Both the position numbers and the translations under genes were made by a program. Of a stretch of 10,119 nucleotides of DNA, positions 1 through 7,035 are shown piece by piece. The DNA is from Gemmatimonadota bacterium (GTDB taxonomy: Bacteria; Gemmatimonadota; Gemmatimonadetes; Gemmatimonadales; GWC2-71-9), in the NCBI GenBank assembly GCA_003221825.1, contig QHUE01000150.1:1-10119 (forward strand), written 5' to 3'. The notes below the pieces were generated by a model. It made no database searches and was not told the DNA's origin. It worked only from the letters and a program-made list of their open reading frames with translations. Positions within the stretch are counted from its first letter, which is position 1, and each line of letters begins with the position of its first letter.

Positions 1-503
1 ATGCCCTTGCCGCCACCCCCTGCCGCCGCCTTGATGATGACCGGGAAGCCGATCTGCTGGGCCACCTCCTGGCCCTCTTCGAGGGACGCCACCGGACCCG
101 GCGAGCCCGGCACCGTCGGCACGCCTTGCGCCTTCGCGAGTTTGCGGGCTGCCGCCTTGTCGCCCATCTGCCGGATCTGGTCGGGCGTCGGTCCGATGAA
201 GGCGATGTTGGACGCGCTGACTTTTTCCGCGAACTCGGGGTTCTCGGCGAGGAACCCGTAGCCGGGATGGATGGCGTCGGCGCCGGTGATTTCGGCGGCG
301 GCGATCAGGCGGGGGATGTTGAGATAGCTATCGCGGCTCGGCGCGCGGCCGATGCAGACGTCGTCGTCGGCGAAGCGGACGTGCAGCGACTCCCGATCCG
401 CTTCCGAATACACCGCCACCGTCTCGACGCCCAGCTCCTTGCACGCGCGGATCACCCGCAGGGCGATCTCCCCGCGGTTCGCGATCAGCACTTTCTTGAA
501 CAT
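1..503 (-). CDS. accC: Biotin carboxylase subunit of acetyl-CoA carboxylase, N-terminal part (3' end beyond window)
   Basis: The ATP-dependent biotin carboxylase carboxylates the biotin on AccB with bicarbonate, the first half-reaction of acetyl-CoA carboxylase in fatty acid synthesis, in the cytoplasm. The visible 167 residues begin MFKKVLIANRGEIALRV, the classic start of the family. They contain SYLNIP (60-65), AIHPGYGFLAEN (77-88), MGDK with K116, IIK with K159, and the ATP-grasp glycine loop GGGGKG (162-167) at the window edge. K116 and K159 fall at the same numbers as in E. coli AccC, so the start is well placed. Its ATG shares one base with the pilT stop (TGATG), implying translational coupling. 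The N-terminal half is intact; the catalytic C-terminal part is outside the window. Propionyl-CoA carboxylase alpha chains share this N-terminus, but the adjacent accB favours AccC. Confidence 0.96.
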   Translation of the reverse strand, partial: MFKKVLIANRGEIALRVIRACKELGVETVAVYSEADRESLHVRFADDDVCIGRAPSRDSYLNIPRLIAAAEITGADAIHPGYGFLAENPEFAEKVSASNIAFIGPTPDQIRQMGDKAAARKLAKAQGVPTVPGSPGPVASLEEGQEVAQQIGFPVIIKAAAGGGGKG

Positions 504-1660
504 CAGGGCGTCAGCTCGATCGCCCCGGCCGCGTCGGCCCCACCGAGCCGGTTCCCCGACGAATCGACGCCCGACACCTTCAGGGCAAACTCGCTCGGGT
601 TCGACGCGTAGAAAATCGCGCTCTCATAGCTGATGACGCCTTGGTTGTACCAGTGGAAGAGCGACTGGTCGAAGCTCTGCATACCGTATTGCACGGAGCC
701 TTCGGCGATGAGATCGGGGATGCTGAGCTGCTTGGAGAGATCGCGGATGTTGTCGGCCACGGCCGCCGTATTGATCAGCACCTCCGCGGCCGGGACGCGC
801 CCTCGGCCGTCCTTGCGCGGCACCAGACGCAGCGACACGATCGCCTGGAGCGCAGTGGAGAGCAGGTGCCGGATTTCGTCGTGTTGGTGCGGCGGGAAGA
901 ACGAGATCACGCGGCTGACCGTCTGGGTGGCGTCGGTGGTGTGCAACGTCGAGAACACCATGTGCCCGGTGTCGGCCGCCTTCAGCGCCGTGTCGAGCGT
1001 CTCCATGTCGCGGATTTCGCCGATCAGGATCAGGTCGGGGTCCTGCCGCAGCACGTGCCGCAGCGCCGAGTTGAACGTCAGCGTGTCATTGCCGACCTCG
1101 CGCTGCGAGATGTTGGCGTGCTGGTCCCGATGCAGGAACTCGATCGGGTCCTCGATCGTGATGATGTTCACGCGCCGGTTTGTGTTCACGTGATTGATCA
1201 TCGCGGCCAGTGCCGTCGATTTCCCCGACCCCGTCACGCCGGTGACCAGAACGAGCCCGCGCGGCTTGAGGGCGATTTCCTCGAGCACGCCCGGCAGGTT
1301 CAGCTCGCGGATGTGCTTGACCTCGTAGGGAATCGCCCGGAACGCGAACGCCACCGTGCCCCGTTGCTGGTAGACGTTGGTACGGAACCGGCCCACACCC
1401 GGCACGCCGATCGCGAAGTCCGCCTCCTTATGCTCGGCGAACTCCTTGACCTGCCTGGGTGTCATGATCTGCTCCGCCAGCGACTTCAGCTCTTCCGGCT
1501 TGAGCGGCGCCGTATCGAGCGCCACCAGATCGCCGTTTACGCGAATGGTCGCCGGCCGGCCGACTTTGAGCAGCAGGTCGGAGCCGTTGCGCTGCACCAT
1601 TTGCGTGATGGCTTGTTTGAAGTTGAACTGCGGCAGATTGCTCTGCGTCGCCTCACCCAT
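503..1660 (-). CDS. pilT: Type IV pilus retraction ATPase, PilT/PilU family
   Basis: Hexameric cytoplasmic motor ATPase that depolymerises type IV pili, driving twitching motility and DNA uptake. The 385 residues hold all family landmarks: Walker A GVTGSGKST (141-149), Asp box ITIEDPIEF (167-175), Walker B DPDLILIGEIRD (207-218) with the catalytic Glu, His box TGHMVFSTLHT (231-241), and the PilT-type GMQSFDQSL (326-334). An N-terminal PAS-like region covers roughly 10-110. There is no N1 domain of the PilB/GspE type, so this is a retraction-type rather than an extension ATPase. At 385 residues it is longer than typical PilT (about 345); the last 25 or so residues are a Gly/Ala-rich tail of no known role. 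PilT versus PilU cannot be settled here. The ATG overlaps the end of accB by 8 bp and has GGTGGA just upstream. No other pilus gene is in the window. Confidence 0.93.
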   Translation of the reverse strand: MGEATQSNLPQFNFKQAITQMVQRNGSDLLLKVGRPATIRVNGDLVALDTAPLKPEELKSLAEQIMTPRQVKEFAEHKEADFAIGVPGVGRFRTNVYQQRGTVAFAFRAIPYEVKHIRELNLPGVLEEIALKPRGLVLVTGVTGSGKSTALAAMINHVNTNRRVNIITIEDPIEFLHRDQHANISQREVGNDTLTFNSALRHVLRQDPDLILIGEIRDMETLDTALKAADTGHMVFSTLHTTDATQTVSRVISFFPPHQHDEIRHLLSTALQAIVSLRLVPRKDGRGRVPAAEVLINTAAVADNIRDLSKQLSIPDLIAEGSVQYGMQSFDQSLFHWYNQGVISYESAIFYASNPSEFALKVSGVDSSGNRLGGADAAGAIELTP

Positions 1661-2144
1661 GCGGATCCACCCGGAAAAGGACCTGACCGAACTCGACCGG
1701 CTGCGCGTTTTGGGCCGTGACTTCCCGTATCACGCCCGCGACCTCGGACTCGATTTCGTTCATGATTTTCATCGCTTCGATGATGCAGACCACCTGCCCC
1801 ACGTTCACGCGGGAGCCGACCTTCACGTACGGCTGCGCCGCAGGCTCAGGCGACTGATAAAACGTCCCGACCATCGGCGACTTGATCTCGAGGAGCTGGG
1901 GGCCGGCGGATGGCGCAGGGGAGGAAGCGGTCGGAGCGGTGCCGGGTGAAGCGGCGGCGGCGGGGTGCGATACGATCACATGGGATGGGCCCCCCGCCCC
2001 ACCGATGGTATTCCCGCCGTGGCCCGCCTTCGAAACCCGGACCGACGACCACGCCCCAAACAGACCGCGACGGATCTCGATCGCCCCCACCTCGGGCGCG
2101 TCCTTCAAGATCTGCACGATCTGGGCGATGATGTCGAGCTTCAT
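1653..2144 (-). CDS. accB: Biotin carboxyl carrier protein of acetyl-CoA carboxylase
   Basis: Carries the biotin that shuttles CO2 from AccC to the carboxyltransferase (AccA/AccD). Of 163 residues, an N-terminal region (1-40, MKLDIIAQIVQILKD...) is followed by a Gly/Ala/Pro/Ser-rich flexible linker (41-82) and a C-terminal biotinyl domain (83-161). The biotin attachment motif EAMKIMNEI has K126 as the biotinylated lysine, and the BCCP thumb region is present as SPMVGTFYQSPEP (89-101). The length is normal for AccB. The ATG is preceded by a G6 run about 12 bases upstream that can act as a Shine-Dalgarno, and lies 26 bp after the upstream peptidase stop. Its stop codon lies inside the start of pilT. 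Unusually, accC does not follow directly: pilT is placed between them. Confidence 0.96.
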   Translation of the reverse strand: MKLDIIAQIVQILKDAPEVGAIEIRRGLFGAWSSVRVSKAGHGGNTIGGAGGPSHVIVSHPAAAASPGTAPTASSPAPSAGPQLLEIKSPMVGTFYQSPEPAAQPYVKVGSRVNVGQVVCIIEAMKIMNEIESEVAGVIREVTAQNAQPVEFGQVLFRVDPHG

Positions 2145-2170
2145 ACCGTGAAGATACCCCCCAAGAGGCC

Positions 2171-3298
2171 CTACACCAGTTCCACGAGATCCGTACAGCC
2201 ATCGGTCAACAGCACGGGACCCTCGGCAGACAAGTGCACATCGTCTTCGATGCGCACGCCGCCCCGCCCCGCGACATACACGCCCGGCTCGATCGTCACG
2301 ACGGCGCCTTCGGGCAACGGCTCGGCGGCGGTGCGCGCGAGTCGCGGCGCTTCATGCACCTCGAGGCCAAGCCCATGCCCGGTCGAATGGCCGAACGCCG
2401 CGCCAAAGCCGCGCGCCTCGATCAGATCGCGCGCCAGCGCGTCCGCGTCCCGCCCGCTCATGCCGGCCCGGACGCCCTCGCGCGCGCGCCGTTGTGCTTC
2501 TTGCACCAGGCCGTACAACGCGCGCTGCGATTCATCGGCGCGCGCCCCCACCACAACCGTCCGCGTCACATCGGCGCAATAGCCATCGACGACGGCGCCA
2601 AAGTCTAGCAGGAGCCACTCCCCGGCCGCCACCGTCCGCGTGCTCGTGTGCGCGTGGGGCAGCGCGCTCCGCGGTCCACTGGCGACGATCGTCGCGAAGG
2701 GATGCGCTTCGCTGCCGTGGCGCCGCAGCGCTCCCTCGAGCATGCCCGCAATCTCGAGCTCCGTCTGCCCGGGCCCCACGGTGGCCAGCGCGTCGCGCAG
2801 CGCCCCCGTCGCAAGCGTCGCAGCGGCGCGAATCGCCGCGACTTCGCCCGCATCCTTACGCACTCGCAGCTTCTCGACCAGCTCTCCCGCCGCTTTCCAT
2901 CGCCATGCCGCACCGGGACCGGATGAAAACCGCTCCGCGTCCTTCACGCTTATCGTATGCGCTTCGAAACCGATCGAACCCCCAGGCCCCAGGCCCGAAA
3001 CCCCAGCCCCTAGTTCCTTGAACAGCCGGTCCCACACACTCGTCCCTTCGATTTCCACGCGGGCGACAGCCCCGCTTTGCTGCCGCGCCTGCTCGTCGTA
3101 CCGAAAATCGGTCACCAATAACACCGTCCCGCGTGTCGCGACCGCCACACCCGCCGACCCGCTGAACCCCGTCAGGTACCGGATGTTGGAACGCGACGTC
3201 ACGAGCAGCGCGTCCAGGCCTTCCACGTCGAGCATGGCGGCGAGCGCCGCATGTCGCTCGGGGCGCCTATCGGGGGCGCGACTCGAGATACCGGGCAA
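2171..3298 (-). CDS. pepP: Xaa-Pro aminopeptidase-like M24B metallopeptidase
   Basis: M24 (pita-bread) dinuclear metallopeptidase that removes N-terminal residues before proline or cleaves Xaa-Pro dipeptides. Residues 1-140 form the creatinase-like N-terminal domain (DALLVTSRSNIRYLTGFSGS, 29-48), and 145-370 the catalytic domain. All five metal ligands are visible: D232 (LLLDFG), D243 (CADVTRT), H308 (GHSTGHGLG), E337 (TIEPGVY) and E351 (RIEDDV), plus H215 in PHAH. At 375 residues it has the length of the short bacterial Xaa-Pro peptidases (PepP/PepQ/YpdF group); the exact substrate class is uncertain. I keep the TTG start at 3298, which overlaps aroQ by 32 bp, because an ATG at 3235 would cut off the conserved first helix (RPERHAALAAML). 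No strong ribosome site supports either start. An aroQ-peptidase-acc order is common in bacteria. Confidence 0.9.
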   Translation of the reverse strand: MPGISSRAPDRRPERHAALAAMLDVEGLDALLVTSRSNIRYLTGFSGSAGVAVATRGTVLLVTDFRYDEQARQQSGAVARVEIEGTSVWDRLFKELGAGVSGLGPGGSIGFEAHTISVKDAERFSSGPGAAWRWKAAGELVEKLRVRKDAGEVAAIRAAATLATGALRDALATVGPGQTELEIAGMLEGALRRHGSEAHPFATIVASGPRSALPHAHTSTRTVAAGEWLLLDFGAVVDGYCADVTRTVVVGARADESQRALYGLVQEAQRRAREGVRAGMSGRDADALARDLIEARGFGAAFGHSTGHGLGLEVHEAPRLARTAAEPLPEGAVVTIEPGVYVAGRGGVRIEDDVHLSAEGPVLLTDGCTDLVELV

Positions 3299-3716
3299 GA
3301 GCTTCGAGTCCCAGCCGATAGCTGTCGGCGCCGAACCCCGTCACCACACCCACGGCCAGATCCGCGAGCAGCGATCGCCGCCGCTCCGGCTCGCGGGCGA
3401 AAATGTTGGAGAGATGCACTTCGACGAACGGCACTCGCACGGCGAGCAGCGCGTCGCGCACCGCGAGACTGGTGTGCGTGAACGCTGCCGCATTGATCAC
3501 CGCGCCGTCGGCACGGCCCGTGAGCCCCTGGATCGCCTCGACGAATTCCCCTTCGTGATTCGTCTGAATCCAGGTGCACTCGACCCCCAACGCGCGGGCG
3601 CGCTCCTTCGTCGCGCGCTCGATCTCGGCGAGACTGGTCCGGCCATAAATCTCAGGCTCGCGCTCTCCCAACAGATTTAGATTGGGGCCGTTCAGCACGG
3701 CGATGTGGAGAGACAC
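3267..3716 (-). CDS. aroQ: Type II 3-dehydroquinate dehydratase
   Basis: Catalyses dehydration of 3-dehydroquinate to 3-dehydroshikimate, step three of the shikimate pathway; type II enzymes are dodecamers of about 150 residues. Starting at the GTG at 3716, the protein has 149 residues and begins MSLHIAVLNGPNLNLLG. With this start the catalytic residues take the numbers of the well-studied mycobacterial enzyme: R19, Y24 (EREPEIYG), N75 (VINAAAFTHTS), H81, E99, H101 (EVHLSN) and R112. That agreement, together with the GTG sharing one base with the preceding TAG stop (TAGTG), is why I prefer it to the longer GTG start at 3740. The 3' end overlaps the peptidase start. All key catalytic residues are present, so the enzyme should be active. 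Confidence 0.95.
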   Translation of the reverse strand: MSLHIAVLNGPNLNLLGEREPEIYGRTSLAEIERATKERARALGVECTWIQTNHEGEFVEAIQGLTGRADGAVINAAAFTHTSLAVRDALLAVRVPFVEVHLSNIFAREPERRRSLLADLAVGVVTGFGADSYRLGLEALARYLESRPR

Positions 3717-5251
3717 TAGGACTTGAGCTTCTTCAACCACTGCTGGAACTGATCGGCCTCCGCCTCGTCCTCGGGCGGCCGCTGCGTCCGGCCGGACGAG
3801 CGGCTGCCGCCAGGCGTTTTGGGCGACGTCGCCTCAGGGCCGGTCCCCGGCGCACCAGCCTGGCCGCCGGCGAAGAACTCGTCAAACGAGAATCCACCCG
3901 TCTTGGACACCCCCGCCCCGGCATCGTAAGGCGCCGGAGTGGCGGCCTCGGCCTGCTGGGCGCTCGTTCGTCGCGCAGTATCGTCGCCAAACACGGAATC
4001 GAGCGAGATGTGATCCTGCGCGGGCCGCGACGGTTCGCCCGGCGGCGGTCCCGCGCCGTCGAACGCGGCCGCGAGCGTGCTTTGCTCCTCGGGAGGCTCC
4101 GGCGGCGCCGCACGGCGTCCGGACCAAATCCCCTTCAAGAAGGCTTGCGCCGAAACGCCGGATCGCTTTTTCCCACCCGTCGTCAGCTGCTCGACCTTGC
4201 TCTTCAGTTTCGCGTCGTTGGGACGCTGCACGAGCAGTGCCTGGTAGACGCGCAGGGCATCGTGGTGATGCCCCTGCTTGAGGCACAGCTCCGCCATCGT
4301 CTCCGTGAGCACCGGCTCGGCCTGCGACAGCGTTGCCGTATCCGCCGCCCCATCGTCGTCGGATAGGGCGACGGCCGCAGGAACGCGCGCCGCAGGCGCA
4401 GGAGGTGGCGGCGGGGGCGGCGGGGGCGGCGGCGCCGGCGGAGGCGGCGGTTGGGGCTGCGGGCGAGGCGCCCGCATCTCGTCATCCGGCATGATGAGCG
4501 GCAGATCGACCTGAGGCAGCGCTTCGTCGAGGTCGGGGCCGATACGGGACGGGTCAAGGTCCGGCCCATCCAACTTGAACATCCCACTCCCCTCATACTG
4601 CGTGCGCGCCAATCCCTCGATCTCCACCTGCTCGATCTGCTGCGGATTCAGCTCGACGTCTTCCTGAACCTCCAACCCTTCGGCCTTTGCCGCGGCGTGC
4701 GCGTTCGGATTGAAGCTGATCGGGTTCTCGAAGTTCTCGACCTCCCCGCTCGGCGCAGCCGACAGCGTGGTTGCGGCGGGCTCCTCGTGCTCCACGGCGA
4801 AATCGGGCTTCGCCATCGGCTTCGTCGCCGCCTGGGGCGATGCGGCGGCCTTCCCCTTGGCCCGCGCCAGCGCCTCGGCGGCGTCGCCGTTCATGGGATC
4901 GGCGTTCAGCAACCGCGATAGCCACTCGACTTCTTCGGCGTACTTCCCGTTCCGCTCGGCGAGCTCGGCGAGCCCACGGAGCGCGATGATATTTTCGCCG
5001 TCCAACCCGAGGACTTGCGTGAAGACACCTAGGGCCGCCGCGTCGTCCTTCTTGTCCACGAGGCAGCGGGCGTACACGATATAGGCGCTGACGTAGTCGG
5101 GGTGGAGCTTGAGGCCGTTCTGACAGAGGTCAATCGCGTTATCTATAAGCCCTGCTTTACGATAGGCGTCCGCCAAGGGGGCAAAGTTTCTGCCCTTGGG
5201 GTTGTCGCGAAAGCGTGCTTCGAGCTTGTCGATCTCGCTGGTATAGGCCAC
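3716..5251 (-). CDS. TPR-repeat protein with proline-rich linker, function unknown
   Basis: A 511-residue protein, probably cytoplasmic, with no signal peptide or membrane segment seen. Residues 8-135 form an N-terminal TPR block (LADAYRKAGLIDNAIDLCQNGLKLHPD and following units). A long acidic, low-complexity stretch follows (140-260), then a proline tract (264-286, with five and eleven consecutive Pro), an isolated TPR hairpin (314-356, TMAELCLKQGHHHDALRVYQ) and a disordered tail. The tail carries short aromatic motifs, FSFDEFF (454-460) and a C-terminal FQQWLKKLK (502-510). Such architecture suggests a scaffold or adaptor; the partner is not visible. The GTG at 5251 is the first usable codon after an in-frame TAG at 5257-5255. 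It is the first gene of the aroQ-pepP-accB-pilT-accC operon, and the TPR content together with pilT raises, but does not prove, a motility link. Confidence 0.8.
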   Translation of the reverse strand: MAYTSEIDKLEARFRDNPKGRNFAPLADAYRKAGLIDNAIDLCQNGLKLHPDYVSAYIVYARCLVDKKDDAAALGVFTQVLGLDGENIIALRGLAELAERNGKYAEEVEWLSRLLNADPMNGDAAEALARAKGKAAASPQAATKPMAKPDFAVEHEEPAATTLSAAPSGEVENFENPISFNPNAHAAAKAEGLEVQEDVELNPQQIEQVEIEGLARTQYEGSGMFKLDGPDLDPSRIGPDLDEALPQVDLPLIMPDDEMRAPRPQPQPPPPPAPPPPPPPPPPPAPAARVPAAVALSDDDGAADTATLSQAEPVLTETMAELCLKQGHHHDALRVYQALLVQRPNDAKLKSKVEQLTTGGKKRSGVSAQAFLKGIWSGRRAAPPEPPEEQSTLAAAFDGAGPPPGEPSRPAQDHISLDSVFGDDTARRTSAQQAEAATPAPYDAGAGVSKTGGFSFDEFFAGGQAGAPGTGPEATSPKTPGGSRSSGRTQRPPEDEAEADQFQQWLKKLKS

Positions 5252-5278
5252 GGCCTAAGTCTATGTGGGAATTGGACG

Positions 5279-5308
5279 AAGATAGTGTTTGGCCGGCGCC
5301 GCTGTCAA
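5279..5308 (-). promoter_or_regulatory. Candidate sigma-70 type promoter for the TPR-aroQ-pepP-accB-pilT-accC operon
   Basis: Read on the minus strand, a perfect -35 box TTGACA (5308-5303) is followed after 18 bases by a -10-like TATCTT (5284-5279, four of six matches). The predicted start would fall near 5272, leaving a leader of roughly 20 bases before the GTG at 5251. This is the only intergenic region able to hold a promoter for the leftward genes inside the window. An imperfect TTTG...CAAA inverted repeat (5288-5309) overlaps the spacer and -35 box. The call is by motif only. Confidence 0.5.
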
Positions 5309-5329
5309 ATGACCCAAGGGGCTGTGCGC

Positions 5330-5358
5330 TTGAGTTTGTGCGTTGTCGTTTTTAGACT
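5330..5358 (+). promoter_or_regulatory. Candidate sigma-70 type promoter for the SurA/PpiD-like gene
   Basis: TTGAGT (5330-5335) and TAGACT (5353-5358) are separated by 17 bases, each matching four of six consensus positions. Transcription would start near 5365, about 35 bases before the ATG at 5401. It is back to back with the leftward promoter, so the approximately 149-bp gap is a divergent control region. Motif evidence only. Confidence 0.4.
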
Positions 5359-5391
5359 TATCCGCCTTCACCCCCTCGTTTATCGGAATTC

Positions 5392-5395
5392 GGAG
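5392..5395 (+). promoter_or_regulatory. Shine-Dalgarno site of the SurA/PpiD-like gene
   Basis: GGAG lies five bases before the ATG at 5401, good core and good spacing. It fixes the start codon of the isomerase gene, which also begins just before a well-formed membrane anchor. Confidence 0.6.
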
Positions 5396-5400
5396 TTGCC

Positions 5401-6321
5401 ATGCTGCGCAGTCTGCGTTCTAGTGCGAAGTACATCGCGATCGTCTTCGTCACCATTCCCTTCGTCCTTTGGCTCGCCACCGCCCAGGTATCGAGCATTC
5501 TCGGCCCCAGCGGCAACGTGGTGCTGCGCGTCAACGGCAAAGAATTCCAGGTGAATGAGTATCAGCAACGCGTCCAGATCGCTTCCGAACAGTACCGGCA
5601 GCAGAACGGCACGGCGCCGCTGACGCGCGAGGAGGACCAGCAAATCCAGAATCAAGTGATCAATCAGATGATTCAGGACGCGCTGTTGCAGCAGGAGTAC
5701 GATCGTCTCGGCATTCGCGTCAGCGCCGAAGAGATCATCGACATGGCGCACAACTCGCCGCCGCCCGAAGTGATGCGCGATCCGCAGTTCCAGACCGACA
5801 GCCAGTTCGATCTGCGCAAGTGGCAGCAGTTCCTGTCCACCACGTCCGATCGGAATCTGCTCGCGCAGATCGAAGGGATCTACCGCGAGCAGATTCCGCG
5901 CATCAAGCTGGCGCAATATCTCACGAGCGACGTCTACATCTCCGACGCCAAACTGTGGCGGATCTACAAGGATCAACACGACTCGGTCCGCATCGCATCG
6001 CTCGCGGTGTGGCCCGCCACGATCCCCGACACCAGCACGATCAACGACGCCGAGCTGTCGGCATACATCAAGAAACACCCCGATGACTTCAAGCGGCCGG
6101 GCGTCGCGTACGTGCGGTTCCTCACCGTGCCGCGCACGCCGAGCCCGGCGGATAGCGCGGCGGCCCGCGCGCGGGTCGCGCGCGTGCGGAGCGAGCTCGC
6201 GCGTGGCGCCAAGTTCGAGGATGTCGCGCGCCGCGAGTCGAGCGACTCGACGAGCGGGCAGCGCGGCGGCGATCTCGGCTGGATCAAACACGCTGGAGCG
6301 GCTGGCGGCCGAGCGCAGTGA
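5401..6321 (+). pseudogene. SurA/PpiD-like peptidyl-prolyl isomerase, N-terminal part (frameshifted, truncated parvulin domain)
   Basis: N-terminal part of a membrane-anchored periplasmic folding factor that helps exported and outer-membrane proteins fold. MLRSLRSSAK is followed by one transmembrane anchor (about 11-33), then a SurA_N/PpiD-like helical chaperone domain (about 40-190; VNGKEFQVNEYQQRV, NQVINQMIQDALLQQEYDRLG). A parvulin-type rotamase domain starts near 235 and runs through GAKFEDVARRESSD to GGDLGWIK (289-296). There the family match stops, and the frame runs on for about ten unrelated residues to a stop at 6321. The continuation of the protein lies in the next frame from about 6290. 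The usual second half of the parvulin domain (mVPeF...AAF.L..G..S.PV.T.FG.H pattern) is in neither frame. This looks like an internal deletion whose length is not a multiple of three, or an assembly error. Confidence 0.82.
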
Positions 6322-7033
6322 TCCCACGACGCTCGACACCGTGGCGCGGCGTCTGGGACTGCCGGTGTCGCCGGAGTATCAAGTGGTGCAGGGCCAGCCG
6401 TTCGCGCTCGGGCCCTACCGGATTCCCGACGTGAGCGTGTGGGCGTTCGAAGCGCCGGTGGGCGAGACGAGTCCTGTGATCGAGGCCCCGTCGGGCTTCT
6501 ACGTGTTCCGCCTCGACTCGGTCACGGCGGCGGGCGTTCCGCCGCTGAATCAGATTCGGGCCGGAGCGAGCACCGCGATTCGTCTGGAGAAACAGAAAGT
6601 GCTCGCGCGGCATCGCGCCGACTCCCTCGAGTCCGCGCTGCGCGGCGTACCGGATCTGGCGGGCGCGGCGGCCGCGCGCGGGCTCGACGTACAGCGCTTC
6701 GGCCCGTTCACCCGCCTCCGCCCGCCCAGCTATCTGGCGCGGGAGCCCATCGTCGTGGGCACTGCGTTCGGCCTGCGCGTCGGCGAACGGAGTGGCGTGC
6801 TCGAGGGCGAGACCGGCTACTTCATCGTCGAGTCGTTGTCGCGCAAACTGGCCGACTCCAGCGCCTGGCTCGCGCAGCGCGACGTCCAGCGCACGCAGCT
6901 GCGCCAGGCGGTGCAACAGGCACGGATTCAGCAGTACATGGAGGGGGTGCGCGCCAAGGCCAAGGTGGTGGATCGGCGCAAGGACATCTTCAAGTCCCAG
7001 GCCGCCGCGGACGCCGCGGCGACGACGTTCTGA
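6290..7033 (+). pseudogene. SurA/PpiD-like peptidyl-prolyl isomerase, C-terminal part (in the +1 frame relative to the N-terminal part)
   Basis: About 247 residues in the frame following the N-terminal part. The stretch begins TLERLAAERSDPTTLDTVARRLGLPV, continues with a second parvulin-like or PpiD C-terminal segment (VSVWAFEAPVGETSPVIEAP, then SGFYVFRLDSV), and ends in a charged helical tail (RAKAKVVDRRKDIFKSQAA). These are typical of the C-terminal half of PpiD/SurA-like proteins, so it belongs to the same gene. The boundary at 6290 is where the family-like sequence begins, not a start codon; the first plausible independent start after it is a GTG at 6341, without a clear ribosome site. 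Without the N-terminal anchor this piece would not be exported. Its stop is two bases from the stop of the convergent tatA. Confidence 0.78.
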
Positions 7034-7035
7034 CG

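Noticed and set aside
641..1720. Long open frame of 359 codons on the plus strand opposite pilT
   Set aside because: It is antisense to a gene with every PilT motif, its protein is Arg/His/Asp-rich without any recognisable domain, and such mirror frames are expected at high GC.
3489..3500. AroQ catalytic loop reads NAAAFTHTS rather than the common NPxAYTHTS
   Set aside because: The catalytic Asn and His are kept, and other type II enzymes also lack the proline here, so it is ordinary variation.
2640..3680. Long plus-strand open frame of 346 codons opposite pepP and aroQ
   Set aside because: Runs across two well-identified genes on the other strand, with low-complexity Ser/Ala/Arg/Pro composition and no domain.
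4394..4462. G-rich plus-strand stretch as a quadruplex or repeat element
   Set aside because: Most G runs are only two bases and are explained by the proline codons of the TPR gene; much weaker than the tatA tract.
6283..6293. Programmed ribosomal frameshift joining the two halves of the isomerase
   Set aside because: There is no slippery heptamer or obvious stimulating structure, and a simple shift would still leave the parvulin domain without its second half.
5380..6339. 319-codon minus-strand open frame opposite the isomerase
   Set aside because: Reflects codon bias of the plus-strand gene; the plus strand shows a membrane anchor, SurA-like domain and parvulin motif.
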